From contig NZ_KB891804.1 in NCBI RefSeq assembly GCF_000373565.1, forward strand, positions 62,001 to 126,000: a stretch of 64,000 bases of DNA, written 5' to 3'. The position numbers and the translations under genes were made by a program. Under the pieces are notes generated by a model that saw only the letters and a program-made list of their open reading frames with translations, made no database searches and had not been told where the DNA came from. Numbering within the stretch: position 1 is the first letter of the stretch; every line of letters begins with the position of its first letter. Positions 8,262 to 17,112 of the stretch are shown piece after piece. Source of the DNA: Streptomyces sp. HmicA12. Its GTDB lineage: Bacteria > Actinomycetota > Actinomycetes > Streptomycetales > Streptomycetaceae.

Positions 8262-9149
8262 TCAGCCGCGCTGGATCCCGGTGGTGTCCTGAAGGACGCC
8301 GCGACGGCCGTCCTGTGTCTGGGCGACCAGGCCGGGGCCGCGCTGCTCGACGGCCAAGTACCAGGTACCCGGGGCCAGTTCGGCGATCGGCGTCGGGTTG
8401 CCGTCCTCGCCGTACAGCGGACGCGGCACCGGAACGGCGAACCAGAACGGCGAGAAGTCCGAGGCGCCACCCTGCGGGGCGGCGGGCTGCGGCGCCGGAG
8501 CGGCGGCCTGCTGCTGCGGCTGCGCGCCGTAGGGCTGACCGGGGCCGGGCTGACCGGGCTGCGGCTGGCCGGGACCGGGCTGACCCGGCTGCGCACCGTA
8601 CGGCTGGCCGGGGCCGGGCTGCTGAGCGCCCGGGTAGCCGTAGCCACCCTGCGGCTGGCCGCCGTAGGGCTGCGGCTGCTGCGGGCGCGGGGCGCCGAGG
8701 AGGGGAGCCTGGAGGGCCGGGACGGCGGCGGTGGCGATGGCCGCGGCGGCCATGACCAGGGTCGCGATCAGGGCGAGGATGAGGCCGATGCCGGCGTCGA
8801 TGCTCGCGCCGCTCCCGCCGGAATTGTCGAAGCCGCCCATCGGGTCGAAGATGTTGCCGAGCGCTCCCCAGGCGGCGAACACGGTGGCCGCGATGCCGAA
8901 CTGCCCGAGGTCGAGACCGGCGACCTTGCGCGGCTGCGGCAGACCACGGTTCACCACGATGAGCGCGGCGCCGATGATCCCCGCGAGTACGACACCCATC
9001 AGGACCGGGCCGCTTTCCCACGCGTTGGGGAAGTCCGCGCTGTCCGGGGCGTTGTCGAACGAGTAGAGATCGAGGAACGAGGCGATGATGAGCAACACCG
9101 CTGCTCCGATCACCACGCCGTCGCCTCGAGTGAGGGAGCGGATATTCAC
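8262..9149 (-). CDS. DUF5336 membrane protein with Pro/Gln/Gly-rich tail
   Basis: A 295-residue protein. Residues 1-140 hold four hydrophobic spans (GVVIGAAVLLIIASFLDLYSF first). Residues 150-220 form a low-complexity segment of repeated PGQPYGAQ and GPGQPQPGQ units, and the rest is a compact C-terminal domain (FSPFWFAVPVPRPLYG). This layout is typical of actinobacterial DUF5336 proteins, whose function is unknown. A GTG start with AAGGA 9 bases upstream is used. The repeat region should vary in length between strains. Confidence 0.85.
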   Translation of the reverse strand: MNIRSLTRGDGVVIGAAVLLIIASFLDLYSFDNAPDSADFPNAWESGPVLMGVVLAGIIGAALIVVNRGLPQPRKVAGLDLGQFGIAATVFAAWGALGNIFDPMGGFDNSGGSGASIDAGIGLILALIATLVMAAAAIATAAVPALQAPLLGAPRPQQPQPYGGQPQGGYGYPGAQQPGPGQPYGAQPGQPGPGQPQPGQPGPGQPYGAQPQQQAAAPAPQPAAPQGGASDFSPFWFAVPVPRPLYGEDGNPTPIAELAPGTWYLAVEQRGPGLVAQTQDGRRGVLQDTTGIQRG

Positions 9150-9283
9150 TTCAGGGAGTCCTTCGTCTGTCGTCCGGTCATCGATGGAGGCGGCGCATAG
9201 CGCAGGGGTGGCCCCACATGGTACGTACGGGTGACACTATCGCCCGTGTCCCGAGGGTGTCTGCCGAGATCCACAGGTGACAG

Positions 9284-10309
9284 CTACCCGCGCAGGAAAC
9301 TCACGATTCCCTCAGAGATGCCCTGTGCCGCCTTCTGCCGCCAGGCGCCGGAGGTGAGCCGGGAGGCGTCCTGGCTGTCCCGCATGTTGCCGCACTCGAT
9401 GAAGACCTTGGGAACCGTCGACAGGTTGAGTCCGCCCAGGTCGGAGCGGGTGTCGAGGGCGGTTCCGTTGCCGATGTAGTTCGACGGGGGCTGGCCCGTG
9501 ACCTGGATGAACTTGCCCGCGACGCGCTCGCCGAGGTTCCGCGAGGGCGCCACGATCGCGCGGGTGTCGGCGCTGCCGGCGTGCACGGATGCGGGAAGGA
9601 TCACATGGAAGCCGCGGTTGCCCGCGGCGGAGCCGTCGGCGTGCACGGAGACGACGGCGTCGGCCTTCGCCGCGTTGCCGATCCGGGCCCGCTCGTCGAC
9701 GCACGGGCCCCACGCCCGGTCCCCGTTCTGCGTGAACCGCACGGTGGCGCCCTGCTGTTCGAGGATGGTGCGCATGCGGCGGGCGACGTCCAGGGTGAAC
9801 TGGGCCTCGGTGTAACCCCCGTTGGTGGAGGTGCCGGTGGTGTCGCACTCCTTGCTGCCGTTGCCGACGTTCACGCTCCGATTGATATCGGCCGTGTGCC
9901 GAAAGTTCCCCGGATTGTGACCCGGGTCGATGACGACGACCTTGCCGCGCAGGGGGCCCGAGCCGCCGGCCGCCGGCTTGGAGGGTTGCGTGGTCTTCGA
10001 CTTGGAGGGCGAGGGGGAGGCCGACGACGTCGAGGGCGACGCGGAACTCGGCTTCTCGGCCTTCGGGGTCGGGGAGGCGGGCGACGCCGACGACCCGGCG
10101 GGGGCGGGCAGCACCTTCGGCGGCTCGTTCTCCTCCGGGCCGCTCACCACCTGCCACAGCAGCCAGGCCGCGAGCGCGGTCGGCACGAGGGCGGCGAAGG
10201 TGACCAGCACGGGGCGGCCGGCGAACCGGCGCCCGCGGCGTCCCTGCCGCGGATCGTCGTCGCCGTAGAAGTCTTCGAAGTCGTCCCCGTCCGGGCCCAC
10301 GTATGACAC
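9284..10309 (-). CDS. N-acetylmuramoyl-L-alanine amidase (Amidase_3), membrane-anchored
   Basis: A 341-residue peptidoglycan amidase. It has a short cytoplasmic tail (FEDFYGDDDPRQGRRGRR), one membrane span near residues 33-55, a Ser/Pro/Lys linker (residues 65-115), and then an Amidase_3 catalytic domain. VVVIDPGHNPG supplies the first zinc His, VSVHADG the third ligand, and VFIECGNMRD the catalytic Glu. It cleaves the bond between MurNAc and L-Ala outside the cell. The GTG start is supported by AAGGTCGAG. The neighbouring methyltransferase gives no clear functional link. Confidence 0.92.
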   Translation of the reverse strand: MSYVGPDGDDFEDFYGDDDPRQGRRGRRFAGRPVLVTFAALVPTALAAWLLWQVVSGPEENEPPKVLPAPAGSSASPASPTPKAEKPSSASPSTSSASPSPSKSKTTQPSKPAAGGSGPLRGKVVVIDPGHNPGNFRHTADINRSVNVGNGSKECDTTGTSTNGGYTEAQFTLDVARRMRTILEQQGATVRFTQNGDRAWGPCVDERARIGNAAKADAVVSVHADGSAAGNRGFHVILPASVHAGSADTRAIVAPSRNLGERVAGKFIQVTGQPPSNYIGNGTALDTRSDLGGLNLSTVPKVFIECGNMRDSQDASRLTSGAWRQKAAQGISEGIVSFLRG

Positions 10310-10331
10310 GTACTCGACCTTAACCGCGCCT

Positions 10332-10991
10332 TCAGATCCCCGCGCCGGTTCGCTTCAGGACGCGCAGGGAGTCGTGTTCCGAGACCTCGGTGAACGCCCC
10401 GGACTCGAGTGCCCGCAGGTACACGCGGTACGGGGCCTGTCCGGTCCACTCGTCGTGCTTGACGGGGAAGACGTCGTGGATGAGGAGCAGCCCGCCGTCC
10501 GCGACGTGCGGGGCCCAGCCCTCGTAGTCGGCGGTGGCGTGCTCGTCGGTGTGCCCGCCGTCGATGAAGACCAGCCCGAGCTTCCCGCCCCACACCTCGG
10601 CGACCTGCGGCGACCTCCCGACGAGCGCGACGACGTGCTCCTCCAGGCCGGCCGCGTGCAGGGTGCGGCGGAAGGTGGGGAGCGTGTCCATCCGTCCGAC
10701 GACCGGGTCGATCGTCTCCGGGTCGTGGAAGTCCCAGCCCGGCTGCTGCTCCTCGCTGCCGCGGTGGTGGTCGACGGTCAGCGCCGTCACCCCGGCCGCG
10801 CGGGCGGCGTCGGCGAGCAGCAGCGTGGAACGCCCGCAGTACGTACCGACTTCGAGGAGCGGGAGCCCCAGCGCGGCGGCCTCGACCGCGGCGGCGTACA
10901 GGGCGAGGCCCTCGCCGAGCGGCATGAATCCCTTGGCCTTCTCGAAGGCGGCGAGGACGTCGGGGCGGGGCGCGGGACTCGTCGTGGTCAT
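10332..10991 (-). CDS. Class I SAM-dependent methyltransferase (Methyltransf_24 type)
   Basis: About 219 residues. EVGTYCGRSTLLLADAA is motif I, DHHRGSEEQQPGWDFHDP an acidic metal-site-like block, and LVFIDGGHTDEHATADYEGW the second signature of this O-methyltransferase-like group. Two ATGs (10991 and 11000) are possible and neither has a good ribosome-binding site; the longer open frame upstream is Arg-rich and runs through the intergenic repeats, so it is unlikely to be coding. The substrate is unknown. Confidence 0.85.
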   Translation of the reverse strand: MTTTSPAPRPDVLAAFEKAKGFMPLGEGLALYAAAVEAAALGLPLLEVGTYCGRSTLLLADAARAAGVTALTVDHHRGSEEQQPGWDFHDPETIDPVVGRMDTLPTFRRTLHAAGLEEHVVALVGRSPQVAEVWGGKLGLVFIDGGHTDEHATADYEGWAPHVADGGLLLIHDVFPVKHDEWTGQAPYRVYLRALESGAFTEVSEHDSLRVLKRTGAGI

Positions 10992-11057
10992 GATGGCCAT
11001 GCTGCCGTATGGAGGCGCGGGCGGGTCTGCCGGGTGCGGCTCCGGTGGGGCTTGGCC

Positions 11058-11257
11058 GCGCAGTTCCCCGCGCCCCTTTCGCCTGCGCGTCTGCCGGGTC
11101 GCCGATTCGTCCGCGGCTTTCCGCCGGCGGTCCTGCTGCGCGGAGCGCATGCTTCAGGGGCGCGGGGAACTGCGCGAGAAGCCCCACCGGCCGTCAGATC
11201 GCGACGAGGCGGCGATGGGGCAGATGCGGATCTTTCAGGGGCGCGGGGAACTGCGCG
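11058..11257. repeat. Cluster of Streptomyces-type intergenic hairpin repeats
   Basis: The 305-base gap between the methyltransferase and GtrA genes holds three copies of one unit: reverse orientation at 11058-11078 (CGCGCAGTTCCCCGCGCCCCT) and forward at 11155-11176 and 11236-11257. Opposed copies can fold into long stems. The same unit recurs near 19529-19723 and 62188-62247, always outside genes. I see no gene in the gap. Confidence 0.8.
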
Positions 11258-11309
11258 GCCAACCCCCACCGGCCCGCAGCCGGCCGCGATGCGGGGACCC
11301 GGCAGATGC

Positions 11310-11828
11310 TCAGGCGGCCCGGCACAGGGTCGCCCGGGCCACCGTCGCGGGCACCGGGCGCGCGGCCGGGACCTGCCGCGCCCGCCCGCGAGCGAAGGTC
11401 ACCAGACGCAGCACCGCGAACCGCGCGACGCCGGTGAGCGCGGAGGCGGACAGGTAGACGACCTGCTCCAGAACCGCGCCGGGCGAGGCCACCAACTGCT
11501 GGAGGACGAACATCGCCGCGCAGGTCACCGCGTACCCCGCCGCCGCGGACCCGGCCGACTGCACGTGCTGGCCCCAGGTCGCGCGCCCGCCCGCGCCGAA
11601 GGTGAACCGCGCGTGCAGCTCGGTCGCGAGCAGCGTGGAGACCACGGTGATCACGGCGTTGGCCAGGGCCCAGGGGAGCCAGGAGGCGACGCCCGCCACG
11701 GCGAAGCTGGAGGCGACGCCGACCCCGCCGCCGCAGAGCACGAACCGGGCGAACGCCACGAAGGCGCCGGGTGCCGCCTCCTGCCGCTGCCCGCTCTGTG
11801 CTGTCCTCGCCTGCTCCGCCGTCTCCAT
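11310..11828 (-). CDS. GtrA-family membrane protein
   Basis: A 172-residue protein with four predicted membrane helices, beginning FVAFARFVLCGGGVGVASSF and including NAVITVVSTLLATELHARFTFGA, the typical GtrA pattern (…N…R..TF). GtrA proteins are thought to flip lipid-linked sugars in surface polysaccharide pathways. The ATG at 11828 is used; the Arg-rich extension to 11882 is probably not translated. Downstream it faces the hairpin repeats. Confidence 0.82.
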   Translation of the reverse strand: METAEQARTAQSGQRQEAAPGAFVAFARFVLCGGGVGVASSFAVAGVASWLPWALANAVITVVSTLLATELHARFTFGAGGRATWGQHVQSAGSAAAGYAVTCAAMFVLQQLVASPGAVLEQVVYLSASALTGVARFAVLRLVTFARGRARQVPAARPVPATVARATLCRAA

Positions 11829-11975
11829 GATCCGCCCCCGTCGATGACCGGCCGCGCGACTGCGCGTTCTCGGTGGTGCCACTATGGCACACGCGTGATG
11901 CCATGACGAGTGATTTATGGCGCCGCGTGCGGTGCCGGTGGCGTCACGCGGTGATGTCGAGTGCGAATGAGCAGG

Positions 11976-12599
11976 TCAGGCGCTTGGCGTCGAGCCGTCC
12001 GGGATGTTCGCGGCGTCCAGAAGTGTCAGGTGCCGGTGGACCGCGGCGGTCGTCCGGCGTTCCTCGCCGGTCGCGAGCAGGTCGAGCAGGGCCCCGCGCA
12101 GCACCGCCAGCGTGAGGGTGCGGCGCATGGCGCCGTCCTCGCTGTCCCGTTCCGGCCGGGGCTGGCAGGCGGCCAGGACGTCGAGCCAGTCCCGCACGGT
12201 GGCCGCGGCGAACCCGGCCCAGGGGCCGTCGGGCTCGACGAGGGAGCGGGCGTACGCCTCGGCCCACAGGCGCAGCAGCGCGCGGTGCTCGTCGGCGGCG
12301 AGCCAGGCCCACACCTGCTCGGCGGCCGGGGCCAGCCCTGTCGGGCGGCCGGTCCGGCGCAGGTCGGCCAGTAGCTCCAGTTCGTCGGCGCGGGCCCGCT
12401 CCAGCAGTGCGCGTACGAGTCCGTCCTTGTTGCCGAACAGGAACATCAGCACCCGGGTGCTGGAGCCGACGGCCTCGGCCAGGGGGCGCAGGGACAGGTC
12501 GGCGAGGCCGTGGGTGAGCGCGTACCGGTAGGCGGCTTCGAGGAGTTCGACCTGGCGGGCGGAAGGCTTCGTGGACGGGTTTGCCGTCTTCGGGGGCAT
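11976..12599 (-). CDS. TetR-family transcriptional regulator
   Basis: A 207-residue regulator. The N-terminal HTH spans about residues 15-60 (LLEAAYRYALTHGLADLSLRPLAEAVGSS then VLMFLFGNKDGLVRALL). The C-terminal ligand domain is not recognisable to a specific subfamily. It diverges from a GNAT acetyltransferase gene, with a clear palindrome in between (12617-12636), which suggests it represses both itself and the acetyltransferase. Confidence 0.88.
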   Translation of the reverse strand: MPPKTANPSTKPSARQVELLEAAYRYALTHGLADLSLRPLAEAVGSSTRVLMFLFGNKDGLVRALLERARADELELLADLRRTGRPTGLAPAAEQVWAWLAADEHRALLRLWAEAYARSLVEPDGPWAGFAAATVRDWLDVLAACQPRPERDSEDGAMRRTLTLAVLRGALLDLLATGEERRTTAAVHRHLTLLDAANIPDGSTPSA

Positions 12600-12616
12600 G
12601 GATCTAGCCTAAGTCA

Positions 12617-12636
12617 ACTGACACGGTCGTGTCAGT
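12617..12636. promoter_or_regulatory. Palindromic operator between TetR and GNAT genes
   Basis: ACTGACAC and GTGTCAGT are perfect 8-bp inverted arms separated by GGTC. The site lies 18 bases from the TetR start and 46 from the GNAT start, where a TetR dimer would control both divergent promoters. Confidence 0.65.
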
Positions 12637-12682
12637 GACGTTGGGTGGCCGGATGGCGGCCGTTGGTTGCGGAGAGTGTGCG

Positions 12683-13192
12683 ATGTCGGAGGAAGCCCGT
12701 CAGCGGCAGGTCGTGGTGCGCCGCGCCGACCGTCCCGGTGACCTCGGCTGGGTGGTGATGGCCCACGGCGAGCTGTACGCCGAGCAGTTCGGCTTCAGTA
12801 CCGCCTTCGAGGCCCTGGTGGCCAAGGTCGTCGGCGACTACGCGGCGAAGCACTCGCCGGTCACCGAGGCGGCCTGGATCGCCGAGGTCGACGGAGAGCG
12901 TGCCGGTTGCGTGTTCCTGGTCGCCGCCGACCGGCCCGGCGTGGCCAAGCTGCGCGTCCTGCTCGTCGCCCCGGCCGCGCGGGGCCTGGGCCTCGGCACC
13001 CGCCTCGTCGAGGGGGCGCTGGCCTTCGCCCGCGAGGTGGGCTACCGGAGCGTGACCCTGTGGACCACCGACAATCTGGTGTCCGCCCGCCGGATCTACG
13101 AGCGCTTCGGGTTCACCCTCGCCGCCGAGGAGCCGTGCCGCGACTTCGGGCCGGACCTCACCGGCCAGACCTGGGACCTCGACCTCGGCTGA
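12683..13192 (+). CDS. GNAT-family N-acetyltransferase (possible MarR-GNAT-type tail)
   Basis: A 169-residue acetyltransferase. The acetyl-CoA loop is LLVAPAARGLGLGTRLVEGALAFAREVGY (R-G-x-G-x-G/L pattern), followed by VTLWTTDNLVSARRIYERFGF, the closing GNAT motif. It resembles the acetyltransferase half of MarR-GNAT proteins (DLGWVVMAHGELYAEQFGF), but no MarR half is attached. The ATG at 12683 has GGAGAG 6 bases upstream; the GTG at 12629 would lie inside the operator. The divergent TetR gene probably controls it. The substrate is unknown. Confidence 0.88.
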   Translation: MSEEARQRQVVVRRADRPGDLGWVVMAHGELYAEQFGFSTAFEALVAKVVGDYAAKHSPVTEAAWIAEVDGERAGCVFLVAADRPGVAKLRVLLVAPAARGLGLGTRLVEGALAFAREVGYRSVTLWTTDNLVSARRIYERFGFTLAAEEPCRDFGPDLTGQTWDLDLG

Positions 13193-13195
13193 TCG

Positions 13196-13960
13196 TCACC
13201 GCCCGCGGCGGTACAGCACCACCGCCGCGCCCGCCACGACCGGCACCACGATCGCGGGCACAGTCCACCACGGGGTACCGGCCCACACCGCCGGGAATCC
13301 CACGCCGCAGCAGGCGAGGAGGATGGTGAGGAGCAGGCGCCTGCCGTACGGGTCCCAGGCGAAGGGCGCGTGGCTGCGCGGGCTGACCAGGCGTGCCGCA
13401 CCGAACGCGGCCGCCTCCGCCGCGACGAGCGCGGCCAGCAGTCCGAACGCGGCGTTCATCTGCAACTCGTCGCGGGGCGCGTCGATGGTGCTCTGCACGA
13501 CGCCGTCCCTGTCGAGCGCCGTGATGTCGCGCCGCCAGACCGTGGCCGTGACCCGGTCGCCCGCCCTCAGCCGCTCGAACAGCGGCTCCGGATCGCTGAA
13601 GTCCACCTCTCCCTGCCACAAGTCCCGGTCCTTCAGCGTCACTTCGTAGTGGGGAGTCTTTCCGCCGTGGTCGGTCACCGCCTTCACGACGGTGAGGCGC
13701 CCGAGGACCAGACAGTCCTTCTGCCGCTGCTCCCGCACCGTCACACGCGCGGGGCACGTCTCGGCCGCTCGGTAGTCGCGGTAGCGCTCCCGGTCGTGGG
13801 GCAGCCACGTGGTGAACGTGAACCAGCAGAGCGTCATCGACGCCACCGAGGCCAGGAGCAGCAGCGCTCCGATGCGACGCGTCCGGCCGGCCGTGCTCGG
13901 CGGCCTGCCCTTGATGCCGGCGGTGGCCCTGGCTCTTGCTCTCGCCCGTGTCGTTGTCAT
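13196..13960 (-). CDS. Membrane protein of unknown function
   Basis: A 254-residue protein. An Arg/Ala-rich cytoplasmic tail (residues 1-28) leads to a membrane span (IGALLLLASVASMTLCWFTF), an extracytoplasmic domain of about 110 residues that could resemble DUF3592 (VTVREQRQKDCLVLGRLTVVKAV … DRVTATVWRRDITAL), then three more hydrophobic spans to the end. The start at 13960 has AGGGGG 6 bases upstream. It ends 3 bases from the stop of the convergent GNAT gene. Function unknown. Confidence 0.75.
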   Translation of the reverse strand: MTTTRARARARATAGIKGRPPSTAGRTRRIGALLLLASVASMTLCWFTFTTWLPHDRERYRDYRAAETCPARVTVREQRQKDCLVLGRLTVVKAVTDHGGKTPHYEVTLKDRDLWQGEVDFSDPEPLFERLRAGDRVTATVWRRDITALDRDGVVQSTIDAPRDELQMNAAFGLLAALVAAEAAAFGAARLVSPRSHAPFAWDPYGRRLLLTILLACCGVGFPAVWAGTPWWTVPAIVVPVVAGAAVVLYRRGR

Positions 13961-14111
13961 CGTTCGCCCCCTGAACCGCATCCTCCGCCCGTCGGAGCGG
14001 AGGAACGCAGTGGGGGCCACGGCAGTTCAGAGGCGGCTTCGGCTGCCAGGGTCCGGCAAGATCGGCCGGTGCTCCCAGGGGCTGCGCGCGCCGCGAGAGG
14101 TTCCGGCCGGA

Positions 14112-14993
14112 TCAGCCGGTCGCCTCGTCGCCGTGCGGGACCGGGCAGCCGCTGGGGAAGGTGCCCAGCTCCGCCACCCGATACCCGTTCGGATACCCCC
14201 GCACGTTGGGGCTCTGCCGGGCGAAGCGCGGCTCGCGGCGGGGTGGCAGCAGGCGGATCAGCCGCCCGCGCAGCCGCATTCCGCCGCGTACCGCACCCTG
14301 GAGCGCGGCGGGCGGGGCCGGGTAGCCGAAGGCCTCGCGCAGCGGCGGGTCCATCAGGCACACCGACGCCCTGCGCATCGCGGTGCCGAGCGGACCCGGG
14401 TACCAGGACGCCATCAGGTCGAGCGTCGCCTCCGAGACCGCGTAACCGCCCTTGTCGTAGGCGAAGTTGCGGCGCTCGTAGTCGTCCATGAACTCCTCGA
14501 ACTCCGCGTACGTCTCCGGGATGTCCTGGATGTTCATGCGTTTGCCCAAAGCCCGGTAGTAGTTCGTGGACGCCCGTGTCTCGGGCTCCGACAGCGGTCG
14601 CCAGCCGTAGTCGTCGAGCCAGCGCTTGGGGACGACGACGAACGTGGCCAGGACGTAGCGGAAGTCGTCGTTCGGGATGTCGTAGCTGCGGTGCATCTGG
14701 TTCATGCGGCGGATCGCGGTGCGGCCCTGCTCCGCGTCCATGCCGTGCTCGCCGACGGCGTCGAGGATGAGCACCGTGTCGTCGTACCGCTTCTGCGCGC
14801 GCTCGGTGAACTCGCCCGTCCGTGCCAGGAGTTGACCGATGCTCGGCACGGCATACGTGCGGTACAGGGCGAAGCCGAGTGCCTGGGTGAAGTCCCAGGG
14901 GAACTCGTAGGTGGTGCTGATCCCGTAGATCTTCTCGTAGTCGCGCTCGGGGTCGAGCGCAAGGATCTCGCGTAACCGGTCGTAACGCTGCAC
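14112..14993 (-). CDS. MpaB-family oxygenase (DUF2236)
   Basis: A 293-residue protein of the ER-bound oxygenase MpaB / latex-clearing-protein superfamily. RRMNQMHRSYDIPNDDFRYV and VVPKRWLDDYGWRPLSEPE carry the conserved R, H, Y and D positions expected around the heme. Family members cleave isoprenoid double bonds or act as heme oxygenases; the substrate here is unknown. The GTG at 14993 has GAGGGGG 9 bases upstream and starts just before similarity begins (QRYDRLREIL); a long upstream extension of the frame is antisense to the MFS gene and not credible. Confidence 0.85.
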   Translation of the reverse strand: MQRYDRLREILALDPERDYEKIYGISTTYEFPWDFTQALGFALYRTYAVPSIGQLLARTGEFTERAQKRYDDTVLILDAVGEHGMDAEQGRTAIRRMNQMHRSYDIPNDDFRYVLATFVVVPKRWLDDYGWRPLSEPETRASTNYYRALGKRMNIQDIPETYAEFEEFMDDYERRNFAYDKGGYAVSEATLDLMASWYPGPLGTAMRRASVCLMDPPLREAFGYPAPPAALQGAVRGGMRLRGRLIRLLPPRREPRFARQSPNVRGYPNGYRVAELGTFPSGCPVPHGDEATG

Positions 14994-15050
14994 GGCCCAT
15001 TCCCCCTCGGTCGCCTGATGCCGACGCGTGTCAGCGTGCCATGAAAGCGC

Positions 15051-15086
15051 GAGAACGCGCCGCGCACCAGCGCGACGCGTTCTCGG
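15051..15086 (-). terminator. Hairpin downstream of the MFS-fusion gene
   Basis: CGAGAACGCG and CGCGTTCTCG are perfect 10-bp arms with a 16-base GC-rich loop. They lie between the MFS stop and the MpaB start, both on the minus strand. No U-run follows, as is common for high-GC terminators. Confidence 0.5.
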
Positions 15087-15118
15087 CACACGCCCAACAG
15101 GGCCTCCCGCAGGGGCCG

Positions 15119-16849
15119 TTACACCTGCTGCACCGCTACGGCCTCCAGCGCGAGGTCCACGTCCACGGCACGGTTCTCGCCGTGGTGCGTCGCCGCCGAG
15201 GCGCGCGGTGCGTGACCGGCCGCCGTCGCCGCGAGGACGTAGGAGCCGCCCGACGGGACGGTGAGGGCGTAGCGGCCCTCGGCGTCCGTGAGGGCCGCGC
15301 CCGCCTGGCGGCCGCGACGGTCGATCAGCGTCACCTTGGCGTGGGTGACGGGCATGCCCGCCGGGTCCACGACCTGGCCGCGGAAGTGGGCCAGGGCCTC
15401 CTCGGCGTGCGCCAGGTTGGCCTCCTCCTCGCTGCTGGCCCGCAGCTGGACGACGGCCACCTTGCGCTTCGGCAGGCACAGCGCAAGGAGCACGCCCACC
15501 GCGACCGCGGCCGTGGCGATCAGGAACGAGACGCGGAAGCCGTGCAGGGTGGGGATCGCGACGCCGCCGACGTGGTTCGCCGTGTTGGCCAGGACCATGC
15601 CGATCACCGCCGACGAAACCGACGTACCGATCGACCGCATCAGGGTGTTCAGACCGGTGGCCGCGCCCGTCTCGGACGGGTCCACCGCGCCGATGATCAG
15701 CGCCGGGAGAGACGAGTACGCGAGACCGATGCCCGCGCCGACCACCACGGCGATGATGATCGTCTGCCAGGGCGCGCTCATCAGGCCGAGCCCGGCGCCG
15801 TAGCCGATCGCGATGATCAGCATGCCGAGGATCAGCGTGACCTTCGGGCCGAACGTCGCCGACAGGCGGGCGTAGACCGGGGCCGTGAACATCATCGTCA
15901 GGCCGAGCGGCGCCACGCACAGGCCCGCGACGACCATCGACTGGCCGAGGCCGTAGCCGGTGGCCGTCGGGAGCTGGAGCAGCTGGGGCAGGACGAGCGA
16001 GATCGCGTAGAACGCGACGCCGACCATGATCGAGGCCAGGTTCGTGAGCAGGACCTCACGGCGGGCCGTGGTACGCAGGTCGACCAGCGGCGCCTTCAGA
16101 CGCAGCTCCATCACGCCCCACAGGACGAGGACCACCAGCGCCGCCGCGAACAGGCCGAGCGTCGTGCCGCTGCTCCAGCCCCAGTCGCTGCCCTTGGTGA
16201 TGGGCAGGAGGAAGAGGACCAGGCCGGCCGAGAGGCCGATGGCGCCGGCGTAGTCGAAGGTGCCCTGCGCGCGCAGCGGGCTCTCCGGGACGAAGACGAG
16301 GGTGAGGGCCATCGAGACGACGCCGAGGGCCGCCGCGCCGAAGAACAGCGCGTGCCAGTCGGCGTGCTGGGCGACGAGCGCGGCGAGCGGCAGGGCCAGG
16401 CCGCCGCCGACGCCGATCGAGGAGGACATCAGGGCCATCGCCGAGCCGAGCTTCTCGCGCGGCAGCATGTCGCGCATCAGGCCGATGCCGAGCGGGATCG
16501 CGCCCATGGCGAAGCCCTGCAGCGCGCGGCCGACGATCATGACCAGGAGCTGGTCGGTGAAGCCGCAGATCAGGGAGCCGATCACCATGATCGCGAGGCT
16601 GGCGAGCAGCATCCGGCGCTTGCCCGCGAGGTCGCCGAGGCGGCCCATGATCGGGGTCGCGACGGCGCCGGCGAGGAGGGTCGAGGTCATGACCCAGGTG
16701 GCGTTCGAGGGCGCGGTGCTCAGCAGCTCGGGCAGGTCCTTGATCACCGGCACGAGCAGGGTCTGCATGACCGCGACGACGATGCCTGCGAAGGCGAGGA
16801 CGGGGACGACGCCGCCTGTTCGGCGGGGAGTGGTCGTCGGCTGGGACAT
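15119..16849 (-). CDS. DHA2-type MFS exporter fused to a C-terminal carboxypeptidase-regulatory-like domain
   Basis: A 576-residue protein. Residues 1-470 are a 14-span DHA2 drug:H+ antiporter: GRLGDLAGKRRM is the loop 2-3 motif and GRALQGFAMGAIPLGIGL the motif B/C region. A linker follows (VQLRASSEEEANLAHAEEALA). Residues about 490-576 form a beta-sandwich with the pattern GQVVDPAGMPVTHAKVTLIDRRGRQ … TDAEGRYALTVPSGGSYVL of CarboxypepD_reg domains. Such a cytoplasmic tail is unusual on an exporter. The ATG has GGAGG 9 bases upstream. A 12-bp palindrome (CGACGATCGTCG, 16950-16961) about 100 bases upstream may be an operator. No regulator is adjacent. Confidence 0.9.
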   Translation of the reverse strand: MSQPTTTPRRTGGVVPVLAFAGIVVAVMQTLLVPVIKDLPELLSTAPSNATWVMTSTLLAGAVATPIMGRLGDLAGKRRMLLASLAIMVIGSLICGFTDQLLVMIVGRALQGFAMGAIPLGIGLMRDMLPREKLGSAMALMSSSIGVGGGLALPLAALVAQHADWHALFFGAAALGVVSMALTLVFVPESPLRAQGTFDYAGAIGLSAGLVLFLLPITKGSDWGWSSGTTLGLFAAALVVLVLWGVMELRLKAPLVDLRTTARREVLLTNLASIMVGVAFYAISLVLPQLLQLPTATGYGLGQSMVVAGLCVAPLGLTMMFTAPVYARLSATFGPKVTLILGMLIIAIGYGAGLGLMSAPWQTIIIAVVVGAGIGLAYSSLPALIIGAVDPSETGAATGLNTLMRSIGTSVSSAVIGMVLANTANHVGGVAIPTLHGFRVSFLIATAAVAVGVLLALCLPKRKVAVVQLRASSEEEANLAHAEEALAHFRGQVVDPAGMPVTHAKVTLIDRRGRQAGAALTDAEGRYALTVPSGGSYVLAATAAGHAPRASAATHHGENRAVDVDLALEAVAVQQV

Positions 16850-17112
16850 CAGGGGAGGCCTCCGGAAGGCGGGTCGGGGGTCACATGCGGCACATCGGCG
16901 TGCGGGCGGGTTGCGTGTAAGTCGAACCTGTCCCCTCGGGCAACTATTCCGACGATCGTCGTACGAACGGAAACCTTGACCTTTTCATTACATGGGGCGC
17001 TTCCGCCTTCTCCATGAGGCGGGTCCATGGTCGTGGGGCGGTCGCGAGGCGGTCGCGAGGCGGTCGTGGGGTGGTCGTGCGACGGTCGCGCTCCGGCCGC
17101 GGGGCGGTCGTT

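Noticed and set aside
12629..12682. GTG 12629 as the start of the GNAT gene
   Set aside because: It lies inside the palindromic operator and has no ribosome-binding site, whereas ATG 12683 has GGAGAG at the right distance.
15041..17017. A 658-codon plus-strand frame
   Set aside because: Antisense to the MFS fusion; the translation is an Arg/Asp/His-rich artefact without family motifs.
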